Below, piece after piece: positions 34,867-44,885 of a stretch of DNA of 64,000 bases. Made by a program: the position numbers and the translations under genes. The notes below the pieces were generated by a model, which saw only the letters and a list, made by a program, of their open reading frames with translations, searched no databases and was not told the origin of the DNA. Every line of letters starts with the position of its first letter. Position 1 is the stretch's first letter. This stretch comes from Drosophila miranda (Eukaryota > Arthropoda > Insecta > Diptera > Drosophilidae): contig NC_046676.1 of assembly GCF_003369915.1 (NCBI RefSeq), forward strand, positions 18,706,001 to 18,770,000, written 5' to 3'.

Positions 34867-37800
34867 TCAGTTCATGTGATTGTTGTTGTTGTGGTTGTTG
34901 TTGCGTTGCGAGGACTGACGCCAGGTGTCCGACCATATTGAGCTTGGCGAGGTGAATGGATCATACTGAGTAGGCAGACTCTCGCCGGGTCCGGTTACCG
35001 CAGCTGCACCTGATCCGATTCCTCCTACTCCTACTGCTGCTGCTGCTGCTACTATCCCCTGTTGTTCTTGTGCAATGTTGTGCGATGTGGCCAGCATCTG
35101 ACTATTGTTGTAGCCCGTTGCAGCAGCTAGACCTGGTGGCGGACGCACAACATTCACCACACCCGTTGTCTGAACATCTGGCCAAGCACCATAGCCCAGC
35201 GGCGACCAGGGTGAGTTCCAGTTGTTGCTCTCCATGTTCGCCAGCAACAGGAGTTTCTCCTGCTGCAGCTGCTTTTGCTGCTGTTCCTGCTGTCGCTGCT
35301 GCATCTCCAGTTGTTGGGCCTGCTGGAGCAGCAATTGCTGCTGCATAATCAGTTCGCTGCGCTCCCACTGGGCCTGCTGCTGCTGCTGCAGCCTCTCACG
35401 CTCCCTCTGCTCGTATAGATCTGCAACAAAAATAGGATTCGCTATACATTAACCAAACCTATGTTGTGTGCGTGCGTGTGTGTGCTTACCATCTACGGGA
35501 GGCAACTCAATCTCGGCATTGGCAAAGAGCGAATTGCTGGCGGTGGCCGATAAAGGCTCCCACAAAGATGTCATCGCTGGCGGCGTCGAGGTTTTTCGGC
35601 TTCCTCCAATCGGTCCGAGATCGCTAGATTGTGATGGTACTTGAGATGATGATGCAGCTGCACCTACTGCTGCTGCTGCTGGTAGTGGAGCCACATGGTG
35701 TTCTATTACTGGTACTGGTAATGGCGGTGCTGCCGGTGCCGGAGTCAAATTTATTCCATTGTCCACGGCCGCAGGCTGGCTACTGGCTGTTTGGAGCACA
35801 TCCCTGAACGACACACGACTGCTGGTCTCCCAGGGAGAGGTGATGCACTTGATGGTATCGGGCGAGGCTGGTGGTGAGGCACTGGTAGCCGATTGGCCAA
35901 AGTTTAGCTGCTTCTGGCGCTGTTTTCGCTCAGATTTCCTCACTGCGACCATAGACGATGTTCCATTCGTTGCCTTTTGTTCCCTGCGGCGCTCCCTCTC
36001 GCGTTCTCTCTCTCGGCCTGGAGTCTTGCCCAATTTCTTGGCCGATCCATTTTGTTCCTTTAGCACTCGTTGCTCTTGGGGCTTGATGAGGGGCTTGGGC
36101 GATATATTCTCCTGCTGAGGAGGACTCGGGGCTGAGGGCTTGGGCATCGGTTTCTCCTGGACCTCCTGGACGACTGGGGTGCATAAAGGTGATGGCTCTG
36201 CTTTGAAGGATGGCTCTGCTTTGGGTAATGGCTCTCCTTTGGGTAATGGCTCTGCTTTGGGTAATGGCTCTATTTTGGGGAATGGCTCTGCTTTGGGCGA
36301 TGGTTCTGTTTTCGGCGATGGCTCTGCCTTGGGCTTGGGTGCAGGAGGCACCACAACCACGGGTGTCTGTCTAAACTTCTTCTGGGGCCGCACTGGAGCT
36401 GTTGGCTGCGGGGGTGATGGCGTTGCCGATTTCTTCACGGGCTTGATGGACTCGACTGGCACTGGCACTGGCGCGGGCTGAGGAGGATTGAGGGTGGGGG
36501 TGACTATGGCTTGTGGCTTTGGTTTGGGTTTCTGCAGATGCTTGCTGAGGGAATTCATGTCCATGCCCCAGGTTGACCAGGACGGCTTGGATTTACGCGA
36601 TGTTGTCGTAGTCGTGGGCGCAATAAATGTCCGCTTGCGCACTTCCTTCACTTGGCCTCCACCATTCCTGGCCCGTTGCTGGTGCTGGTGAGGGTGGTGG
36701 TGCTGATGTTGTTGCACTGCCTCCGCTTTGGCGGCCGCCTCCTCAGCCTGCATCTTAACGATATTCCGCAGATTAAAGGTAGGCTGGACGGGGCCCTTGT
36801 AGCGGGCCGCATCGTACGCACTCTGCTGGGTCATGATGGCCTTCGAATCAAATACGGCCGCAACCAAAACCAAACAGAAGCTGGCCAACAGCACCACAAG
36901 CGCAGCATTTCTCAGCGAAGTCTCCCAAGCGGGTCGCACCAGATGGGCGGCACACTGCTCCACACTCTCGGACGGCATCTGGGCCAGCATAAAGTATCCG
37001 ATGTCGTAGGTCAGATTCGTGATCAGCGTCAGCGTTCGCCTCACACGCGACGTCGTCAGGTCCGAGCTGAATGCAATCTCAACCTTCCGCGTCTCGTTCT
37101 CGCCCAGATCGAAGCCGGCACAGTCCATCACCTTGAAGCCGTAGTCCTCGCAGGGCAGCGATCCGATCAGGAATCCCTCGATCCTCATGGGAATGACACC
37201 CGCATTGCGGGCCGTAAAGCTGCGGACGGTAACCACAGCCTTGTCGCCGGACTGGCAACCCTCGAACTGGTCGGGCGGCACATCAAAAAGCAGTGGTGTC
37301 AGGGAGCCTGGACGACGGTTGCCGAAGCGGAACTGAGATTGCACGGCGCGGGCCTGGAGCCAGACAGCCTCGTAGAGCGTGAGATTACTCCTCACATGGA
37401 GTAGGGTGCAGTACTTTTCCGGCTGATAGGCGCTGAAGGTGATTGGAATGGTAAGGCTCGAGCCGCCGGGTAGCAGGATGGGTCCGCCAGCCTCGGGCAG
37501 GGAGAAGACCTCGCGATCGGTGAGATAGCAGCTAGTAGAGCTGACATCGATCACCTCGTGGGGCAGAGAGAGCTGGGTGCGTCTGGCGTAGGCCGGGTCC
37601 GACAGGAAGTAGTCGAGGAGCAGCGGCTGCTGCGAGGGATTGGTCAGGGTGATCCACTGGCGCTGCACCTGACTGATCTCGATGGCCGGCGTGGGTGGTA
37701 TCGGCTGGAACTGCACCAGCTTCGGCCACTCGACGGCAATCGCAAAGTCCAACTCCAACGGCGGCAGCTCGTCGCTGTGCAGCGTCAGGGTCAGAGCCTG

Positions 37801-40216
37801 CAGCTGTCGTTTGAATTGCCGATAGAGCTCTGTGCGTTGGCGCAGTTCGACACCGTCGTACAGGAGATTGTTGTTGATGCTGCTGGCGCCGCCCGGCTCC
37901 CCACCAAACGCTCCGCCACCGGGTATGCTGGGGAAGACGGCCTGATCGTTGGTGGAGTCCCTGATGTAGCACTGGCTCTGACACATGGCCGTCGGCTCAA
38001 AGTAGATCCGCCCCACCTTGGTCAGGGTCTGAGCAGCGATGGTGGTGCCCTTGGCATTGAAATCCTTGAACCGTAGGCCCGGCTTCGCGAAGCTGATGCT
38101 CTTGACGTGTACGGGATGTGTGAAGCTGGAGCGGATGCTCAGCACCGCAGTGCATATCTTTCCGGGGAAGCAGTTCTTGAAGCTCAACTGTTCCTGATCG
38201 ATGTCCAGCTGTCCCATCGAGGCCTTGAACTTCACGGGCACACGCACCACCTCGTACGGAGTCCACACCTTGAGGGTGCCCTCGGCCGGACCGTCTATGT
38301 AGGTTTTGACGGCCACCTGGAAGACGGCGCTGTCGCCCTGGCCTAAGTACCGGCAGATGTGCAATCTGGTGGCGTCGTTCAAGTCGTCCTGCGAATTCTC
38401 GATATCCTCCGCCAACAGGCAACCAAAGAAGGAGCTGTGCGAGTAGACAGTCTTGGGCTCCTTGAAGAACCAATTGGTGATCTTGATGGGCATGGGATTG
38501 TCGTTGCGCAGGATGACATAGCCATCCCGCGACATCTCGGCATATGGCACAGTGCCCAGATCTAGCTCCAAGCTGGGCACTTCCGGCTCCAGCTCTCGCT
38601 CGTGCCTCTTCTGTGGTATACGCAGCACAAACGGCTGGGCGGAGATGTGCAGCCGCCCACTGCAGGAGACCACTGGCATCTCGAAGGTGGTAACATTCGT
38701 ATCGATCCTAAGGGAGGACTTGAACATTACCTCATCGTTGAGCAGATTGAGTTTTAGCAGCTCCACGGAGTCGCCCGGCTGCAGTACAATCTGCAGTGGA
38801 TCACCCATCATAGTCACCTCCAAAAGGGACTCGTTGATCGGCTCGCTAAGACTGACATTGTAGAGGATCAGGGGCATGGCAAAGTTGTTGCGCACCACCA
38901 GCGAGCGTTTCCTCTCCAGCGGAGTGACTCCCTCCGAACCATCGGAGTTGGAGACAGAGCCCGTTAGAAATTTGGTGACATTGCCATCGAAGGACAGGCC
39001 GCCCTTAAAGATCTCTGCCCGGACTAGAACCGTGAAAGGTTGCACTGGCTCCGGGCTGGAGCTGGAACTCTTGCTGCTGATGACCAGCAGATCGTTGATC
39101 GTTTCGCTGCTCTCGAACAGCTTGGGGTCCAGCACAATGCTCGTGCTATTGGGATCGAAGAAGAGGCCCGGTATATTCCGCAGATAGCTGCCGAAGAGCT
39201 CGCGGCTCTGATCGTTCTGGTCGTGCATATCCAGCTTGAACTCCATGGCCTCCGCATTGTTGGTGGCCACGCGGCCAAAGTCCGCCAGGGGATTACGTGC
39301 GTAGGGTGTTTGCTTGGGCAGGATCTCGAACTCGACGGGTATGACCAGGATGCTCTCCTCGAGCTCCTCGAGTTCGGATATCTTGATGCGTATGTAGGCG
39401 CTATGGTTGCCAGCGGTGCGGCCGTGGAAAGATATCCGTATGACTGGCTTCAGCGTGTGCGGCGGTATTTCCCAAAGATTCTGTGGTCCCTCGGAGCCAC
39501 CGCTGGGCAGTTCCAGCTGGAACTCTCCGCCACTGCTGTAAATCTGTTTTATGGGTGATGGTAGTGTATCGATTGTAGAGATCAGTATTTTGGAGTATTG
39601 CACTTACCTCGAGTATCTGTAGCGGACGCTCGTGGGGATTATACATGTGAATCTCTGGGGTTAGCGTTGCGTTTATGGGCGCCTTGATGCCCACCAGCGG
39701 CTTCAAGCGATACGGACACTCGCTACCCTCGCCGCGTACCTTCATCTCCGCACGGCCGAAGGATGTGTGTATTAGCAGATCCGTTGATATGGCACCAAGC
39801 TGCCTCGGCAGGAAGACCACACTGAATGTGGTGTTCCCCAGCGGCGGCACCTCGCGCGTTCCAAAGAAACTGCTGTAGAAGGCCGGACTGGGCCCCACCA
39901 CAGAGTTCAATTGAAGAGTGCGATTCGTGTGCTGGTTAAACAGCGTCACCTGCTTCGAACGCGCCTGCCCCACAGACCATGTTCCAAAGTCAAGGTGGGG
40001 CGGCACAATCCGCAGGTCTCCCAACATTTCGCTATGGTCGCGGCTGTGCGGCTCCGGGAGACTGATGAAGCTCTCCTGAAGTCCCTCCAGCATTTTTTCA
40101 CTGCTGGGCTCCAGCTGCATTTGCTGGTTGTTGTTGCCACTGACTCGGGCGCCGAGCAGCACGAACAAAGCTGGTATCAGCCTCAGGACGAGCCGCAGCG
40201 GAAAATTTGTGTACAT
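34867..40216 (-). CDS. TMEM131 homologue (ER/Golgi membrane protein, collagen-secretion family)
   Basis: Large single-span protein; animal TMEM131 recruits collagen in the ER lumen and links to TRAPPIII on the cytosolic side. Minus-strand exons 40216-39608, 39543-35490 and 35420-34867; 1738 residues. A signal peptide ([17 protein letters not shown]) starts the protein. The long lumenal part contains repeated Ig-like/PapD-like beta-sandwich units, with [20 protein letters not shown] as the first. The membrane span ([20 protein letters not shown]) is at about residue 1080. The cytosolic tail has Lys-Pro-Glu repeats at genomic 36190-36330, Gln-rich helices, and a terminal [12 protein letters not shown] resembling the Trp-containing TRAPP-binding tail of vertebrate TMEM131. 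Start chosen for the signal peptide. I recall the fly orthologue as CG8370. Confidence 0.9.
36190..36330 (-). repeat. 18-bp tandem repeats in the TMEM131 homologue
   Basis: About eight imperfect copies of an 18-bp unit coding for a hexapeptide of the type PKAEPL (variants [24 protein letters not shown]). The array is in the cytosolic tail and keeps frame. Copies in the middle are nearly identical, suggesting recent slippage. Confidence 0.9.
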
Positions 40217-41040
40217 CGCGTGTGGTTTGTGTTGCAGTTGCGCTGCTCTTGCTTTTCCAGTTACTGTCCAGCTTTTTTTCGGTCGTGCTTTCCTCTGCGT
40301 TGGGCTTTATTTATATTATTCAATATCGTCGCTATTATCGCTTATTTTCTGGACTCGTATTATCAGCTGTGTCTGTGGTTAGTGATGGCAGCACCGCTTG
40401 CCGATAAACGATATTATCGCATAGCTATACATATTTGCATACTCATGCAGCTGGAAATGTAGGTGGAATCTGGTAAATATTCAGGTATATTTTGTTTAAG
40501 ATACTAGCAATATCACGCGTGCATCTCTATAATTAAAATGATCAGCTGATCTTAATTTATTTAGTAGTATACTTTTAGTCAGTTCTCGATTATTGAATAT
40601 TCGCTCGTTCATGTTATTCAGTGATAAGAAAAGTAAGGTCCGTTCGTACGATATATCTACATATATATAGTATATATATCTATCTTTCTTGGCTAGTATA
40701 ATGTGTTAAAAATTAATGTTCGTCGAAATTGAGTTGGTCTATCGGTATATAATGGTATAATTTTTGGAATAATTTAATTTTTAATAGTTAAAGAACATTG
40801 GGTATAAAAACTTCCATACCCAGGTCTTTTAATTGTCGATCTCTCAAGTCGTACTTCCGTCCATCACTTATTTTACTGGATTGCATTCATAAACTTGTCT
40901 CATGTACTTTATTCGTATCACCTATTTGCTCACTCTATTCGAATCGGATATTGAATCGGTATGAATTGGTAGCAGCAATTGACTATTCCACACACTTACG
41001 TTGCATGTTGACTATTTATTATTTAAATTCGATTATTTAA
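40217..41040. promoter_or_regulatory. Upstream region of the TMEM131 homologue
   Basis: No coding frame. Near 40398-40420 the sequence GCCGATAAACGATATTATCGC has overlapping CGATA/TATCG cores, possibly DRE-like, about 190 bp upstream of the minus-strand ATG. TATATA-rich DNA near 40655-40685. The rest is AT-rich and unrecognised. Confidence 0.35.
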
Positions 41041-41096
41041 ACCTCAAGTTGGTATCCTGTTTAAATAAAGGGGGTTTAAGTGGGCTAAATGCGTTT
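41041..41096 (+). repeat. Dispersed repeat, copy C
   Basis: CCTCAAGTTGGTATCCTG, TTTAAATAAAGGGGG, TTTAAGTGGGCTAAATGCG and TTTC match copy A over about 55 bp with few changes. It ends 8 bp before the 34-bp palindrome. Confidence 0.75.
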
Positions 41097-41103
41097 CTCA
41101 TAT

Positions 41104-41137
41104 CACTAACCATACAGTATATACTGTATGGTTAGTG
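41104..41137. repeat. Perfect 34-bp palindrome
   Basis: The left arm CACTAACCATACAGTAT is followed with no spacer by its exact reverse complement ATACTGTATGGTTAGTG. Both 17-nt arms match at every position. Confidence 0.97.
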
Positions 41138-41170
41138 CTCATATTTACGGTACACTTTAAACAGAGAAGG

Positions 41171-41191
41171 TATTTTCGGTCACCGAAAATA
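41171..41191. repeat. 21-bp inverted repeat
   Basis: Arms TATTTTCGGT and ACCGAAAATA around a single C. It is 33 bp from the 34-bp palindrome and lies between repeat copies C and D. Confidence 0.9.
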
Positions 41192-41204
41192 ATGAAAATT
41201 GACT

Positions 41205-41370
41205 AATTTTAGCGCAGTTTACGTGAAAGATATCGTTGTTTTTTTTTAGTTCTGAGAAAAGATGGTATTGATCCACAAGAAGAATTTACAATCAGTAATA
41301 TTTTCTGCCATTTACCTCTCGTCGTTGAACAGTTTAAATAGAGGGGGCTTGAGTGGGCTAAGTTCGTTTT
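41205..41370 (+). repeat. Dispersed repeat, copy D
   Basis: The longest copy. Its 3' part GGGGGCTTGAGTGGGCTAAG plus TTCGTTT matches copies A and C. ATCAGTAATATTTTCTGCC matches ATCAGTATTATTTTCCGC of copy A. GATCCACAAGAAGA matches copy B. It ends about 120 bp before the ATG at 41490. Confidence 0.75.
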
Positions 41371-41489
41371 TTCATCGGTATATTGAGGACAGGAATAATA
41401 ACAGAAAACAGAAAAAAAATTATACAATCCGAATTCGAGGCAATAGGCGTGTCGTGATCTTGTCTAGGAGAGGCAGCGTTAATTTCGCG

Positions 41490-42921
41490 ATGGCCATGTT
41501 GACGCGCCTGACCAGCAGTGGCACCACAACCGTGGCTGGCGCTCCAGGCTCTCCGAAGGGTCTGCAGCGTTTCCAGAACTATATCGCTGCATTTCTGTGG
41601 CCTGGAACGCAACGCCACCAGCGGAAGTCGACGCAGTTGGACGCCATTGACTGCTTCACCAACGATTTGGTTAGCCGTAAGACTCAGAAATGGGAGGAGC
41701 TGCGCGACAGTCTGATGAACAAGAAGCAATCGGCCGCCCTGGAGGCTGACGCCAATAGCAATGTTGCATCAGGAACTGCAACAGCAGCTGGAGAAGGAGC
41801 AGGAACAGCTAATACCAGCTTCAGCCAGAACGTGGGCCTCATGTCCAAGGGCATGATGAGTGATCTGAAAGCCCTGCGTTCCCCGCAGCTGGGCCTGGAT
41901 ATTCGTTCGCTGTCGCAGCCGCAATTGGACAACCTTCTCATGGCCACTCTGGAGATCAAGAACAAGCTGGACTTTCTCTATTTGATCAGGCAGTGCATTC
42001 GTTGTAATCTATTGCCGTCCAACGAGGTGTTCATCTCCTGCCTCAAGTATTTGAGCACACAACGCAAGCTCCAGCAACTGGAGGCCCTGGCAGATATTTG
42101 CCGCCTGCTCAAGCATCCGTTTGCCCACACCTATGCCGACCTGGCACCCTTCAAAGCCATTGCCTTGTGGAACAATGGCAATGCGGATGTCGCTCTGATG
42201 ACGCTGCATCGCGGATACGGCGTGAGCATGACCACCGAGGAAGGACGCCGTATGATTCGGACCGCCTTTCGCACAATATCCGAGGAGACGCTGGCCCAAA
42301 AGAGCGAGGCGGTGCTGGTGTCTCTCATGGACGTTGCCCGTGCCATTCATCGCGAGCACAAGGACATCTTTGTGGTGGCCTGTGTGTGGAAGCAATGCTT
42401 TGTCAGCGACTGGTTCTGTGACCAGAAATCAGCGGGCGAACTCTTAGAGCATTACAAGGAGCTGCAGGAGCTAGTGGAGCGGCGGTTAGATTAAGAAAAC
42501 ATTCCATAAGACATCAACTAATCTTATTTTGTTCATCTACAGGGCCAGTCCCCTGTGCTCTTCATTCCTGGGTCGGAACAATGTAGACGCAGTGCACCGA
42601 CTGATTGAAGTCTATCTGCAGCATCAGCAGCGCTCTGCCTGCGCCAGTTGCCTGAGTTTGCTCTTCAACTACCAATGTGAGTCTGCACCACTTCCGGCCG
42701 ACTATCACTAATCACTATACATTTTAGATTTGCGCAAGGATCTGCGTGCCTGTGCCGAGATAGTCAAGTCCTGCAGCGAGCTGGAGATGCCACTGAATGA
42801 GCTGCAGAACGAACAGTTCCTCAGTCTGTTCCTCGACCAAAGCGATCCCATTGACAAGGCCAACGGAACGACCGGAGCCGCCAAGTACAAGACACCAAAG
42901 TCCTTCCAGTACAAATTCTAG
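41490..42921 (+). CDS. Uncharacterised helical protein with a mitochondrial-type N-terminus
   Basis: Exons 41490-42484, 42543-42676 and 42728-42921; 440 residues. The first about 50 residues (MAMLTRLTSS, then basic and Ser/Thr-rich with RFQNYIAAFLWPGTQRHQRK) look like a matrix presequence. After a low-complexity Ala/Gly/Thr stretch, the rest is alpha-helical, with units such as LDFLYLIRQCIRCNLLPSNE and VFISCLKYLSTQRKLQQL that read like pentatricopeptide-type helix pairs. The family could be PTCD2-like or a mitoribosomal helical protein; I do not recognise it firmly. The intron-1 donor GTTAGA is weak but the acceptor restores frame. AATAAA at 43068-43073 lies just before the stop of the convergent piggyBac-derived gene. 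Confidence 0.8.
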
Positions 42922-43067
42922 GCCGTCGTCGCACCATTACAGTTCTAGTTCTAGTTCATATGGCCGTTGTCATCGTAGATGTAGCACAAGTTACGACCCA
43001 AAGCAATATGCACCACCCTCCTCTCCCATAAAGCAGAATGTAAAGCAGAATGTCTCAGTGTCTCTTT

Positions 43068-43073
43068 AATAAA
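43068..43073 (+). terminator. Polyadenylation signal of the helical mitochondrial-type gene
   Basis: AATAAA 147 bp after the stop at 42921. Cleavage 15-25 bp later would fall at or inside the last codons of the minus-strand piggyBac-derived gene, so the two transcripts overlap at their 3' ends. Confidence 0.65.
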
Positions 43074-43091
43074 TGTTATTGAATGTCAGTT

Positions 43092-44885
43092 TCAAATGTC
43101 GTTGGCATCGGGCAAGTTTCCCTCTGGCAGCTGCGCCGGCTGGAGACCCATGCATTCATAGCAGCGCGAAATTAAATGATTGCCACAACGATGGGCTTGG
43201 CACTGCTGGCAACGCGATCGCGCCTTTGTCTCCCTCTTGTCCTTGGAACAGGGCTTGCACCGACGATGCTTGTCGCCATACCGACTGCACAGACTCACAC
43301 CCTGAGGCAAGGCGGCCTTCTCCAAACTGATTACGCCCACGTCTTGAGACCTCTTAGCCTCACCGCACACCTCGCTGATCAGTCGCTGTGTGGATTGGCC
43401 CAGGATTTCGCAGATCTGAAGTCGCATTCCCAACGTGGTCGTTGTAGAGCGTCTCTGAAGTCGCCTCTGGAGCCGCTGCTGGCTAAGAAACAGACCCAAT
43501 TGCCGCTGAAAGTCACGCTGCTCCATTCTGGCATCACCTTTGAGTGATAGTCGCAGGAGTATCCATGCATTAAAGGCTGCTGTGTTGAGAACAAGATGCA
43601 AAAGATTCAGAAATGTATGGGACTCTTTCTCCAGCGACGCAGGCGTTGCGAACTTGGTGCTGTATCGTTGCGAGTGCTCATAAAACTGGCGACAGGTCTG
43701 TTCGGTGTGTCGAAAAAGCTTGACGGCATCCACTTCGGAGATGAGACCACAGCACATCAGGGCTTTATTTTCGTGTGGAACTAGCTTGGACGATCGGTTG
43801 TAAACGGTACTCCCACAGGGCCACAATTTGGGCCAATCTGCGGCTATAGTCTCCATCAGTCCTATCGAGCTCAGCTGAGATTCCATTAGCTCCTGGCATT
43901 GGGATAGACTCAAGTAGCGCGATCCCAGCGTAACATTTCTTCCCGTGGTCTTGTAGTCGCAGATCAGCTTTTCGACTTCTTTGTGAATGGACTGTGGCTG
44001 TGTGGTGGCCGAAGCATTGGCCATATACAAGGTCTTGGCATCGCAGCAGAGGGCCAGTGTTGCATCGGCCACAGAGCAGGGAACATCATCGACAGTTAAC
44101 CAGCTGCTGCAGCCGTAATACGTTCGGGAGTTGATTATCAGCCTGTGCCAGAGCTTCTTGCCCTCCGCCCAGCTGTTGATTTCGCTAAGAGACTCCGATA
44201 TGTACTCGAACCGTTGGAACGTCATGGTGGCCCGAAATATGGCATTGCCCAGTTCCACAGTCCACAGCTCATCCAGGGGCCCATTGAACTGGCCATTTCT
44301 GAACACACCACACAGGTAGGTCAGTCCGAGGAAGGAGCGCATCTCGACCACCTCTATTTGACGCTGGTGGAGGGATTGGGCAGTCCGCTTCCGAAACTGT
44401 TCGTTGACATGGCGTACCAGGAAACGCATCATTTCATCGTCGAACAGCAGTATCCAGGACTCGACGGCATTGGAAACGGTGACGGCGGGTCCCTTGCCAC
44501 ACGCCTCGTGCACCAACAAAGGGGGCTCTTCCGCAGCGGCCGTCCTATCTGCAGACCACCGCTGTCCGCTGGCTGATTTAAAGAACACTTTTAATGGGGG
44601 CCGTCCTCGTCCTCGCTTAACGACAGCTGCTCCCGATTCCGCTGGCGTCACCACCACCTGGTCCAATTCATCTTCGTTAATCAGTACATCGTTCTCCTCA
44701 AACAGCCATGGGAAAGGGTGTGCATCGGCTGTGACCTGCAGGGGATCCGAGTCCTCGGCGTTCCATGGCGGAGGGGAGTCATCCCCCTCGGGGAGATCGT
44801 CCGTCTCCTGCATGTCCTCATCATCATCCTCGTCCTCGCTGCACTTTATATCCGCCAAATACTCTTCGTCCACAGCGTATTCCAT
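43092..44885 (-). CDS. Domesticated piggyBac-transposase-derived protein
   Basis: One frame of 597 residues, no intron. The N-terminus is acidic, then an AT-hook (KRGRGRPPLK) at about 90-99. The piggyBac DDE-type domain begins near 140 (WILLFDDEMMRFLVRHVNEQ, FLGLTYLCGV). The first catalytic Asp is kept in SWLTVDDVP (about 266), and CDAKTLYMAN matches the family CDAKTGYVLN. The RGR and KWG block normally between them is missing. The second catalytic site (CDNWFTS in relatives) reads TLGSRYLS (about 319-326), without Asp. The third, VDAVKLF (386), is kept. The C-terminus has a Cys/His-rich domain (CSRYGDKHRRCKPCSKDK and CYECMG). It therefore looks like a host gene without transposase activity, perhaps still binding DNA. 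Orthologues would show how old it is. Confidence 0.85.
   Translation of the reverse strand: MEYAVDEEYLADIKCSEDEDDDEDMQETDDLPEGDDSPPPWNAEDSDPLQVTADAHPFPWLFEENDVLINEDELDQVVVTPAESGAAVVKRGRGRPPLKVFFKSASGQRWSADRTAAAEEPPLLVHEACGKGPAVTVSNAVESWILLFDDEMMRFLVRHVNEQFRKRTAQSLHQRQIEVVEMRSFLGLTYLCGVFRNGQFNGPLDELWTVELGNAIFRATMTFQRFEYISESLSEINSWAEGKKLWHRLIINSRTYYGCSSWLTVDDVPCSVADATLALCCDAKTLYMANASATTQPQSIHKEVEKLICDYKTTGRNVTLGSRYLSLSQCQELMESQLSSIGLMETIAADWPKLWPCGSTVYNRSSKLVPHENKALMCCGLISEVDAVKLFRHTEQTCRQFYEHSQRYSTKFATPASLEKESHTFLNLLHLVLNTAAFNAWILLRLSLKGDARMEQRDFQRQLGLFLSQQRLQRRLQRRSTTTTLGMRLQICEILGQSTQRLISEVCGEAKRSQDVGVISLEKAALPQGVSLCSRYGDKHRRCKPCSKDKRETKARSRCQQCQAHRCGNHLISRCYECMGLQPAQLPEGNLPDANDI

Noticed and set aside
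41262..41489. N-terminal extension of the helical mitochondrial-type protein
   Set aside because: It runs through repeat copy D and is not protein-like; the ATG at 41490 begins a presequence-like stretch.
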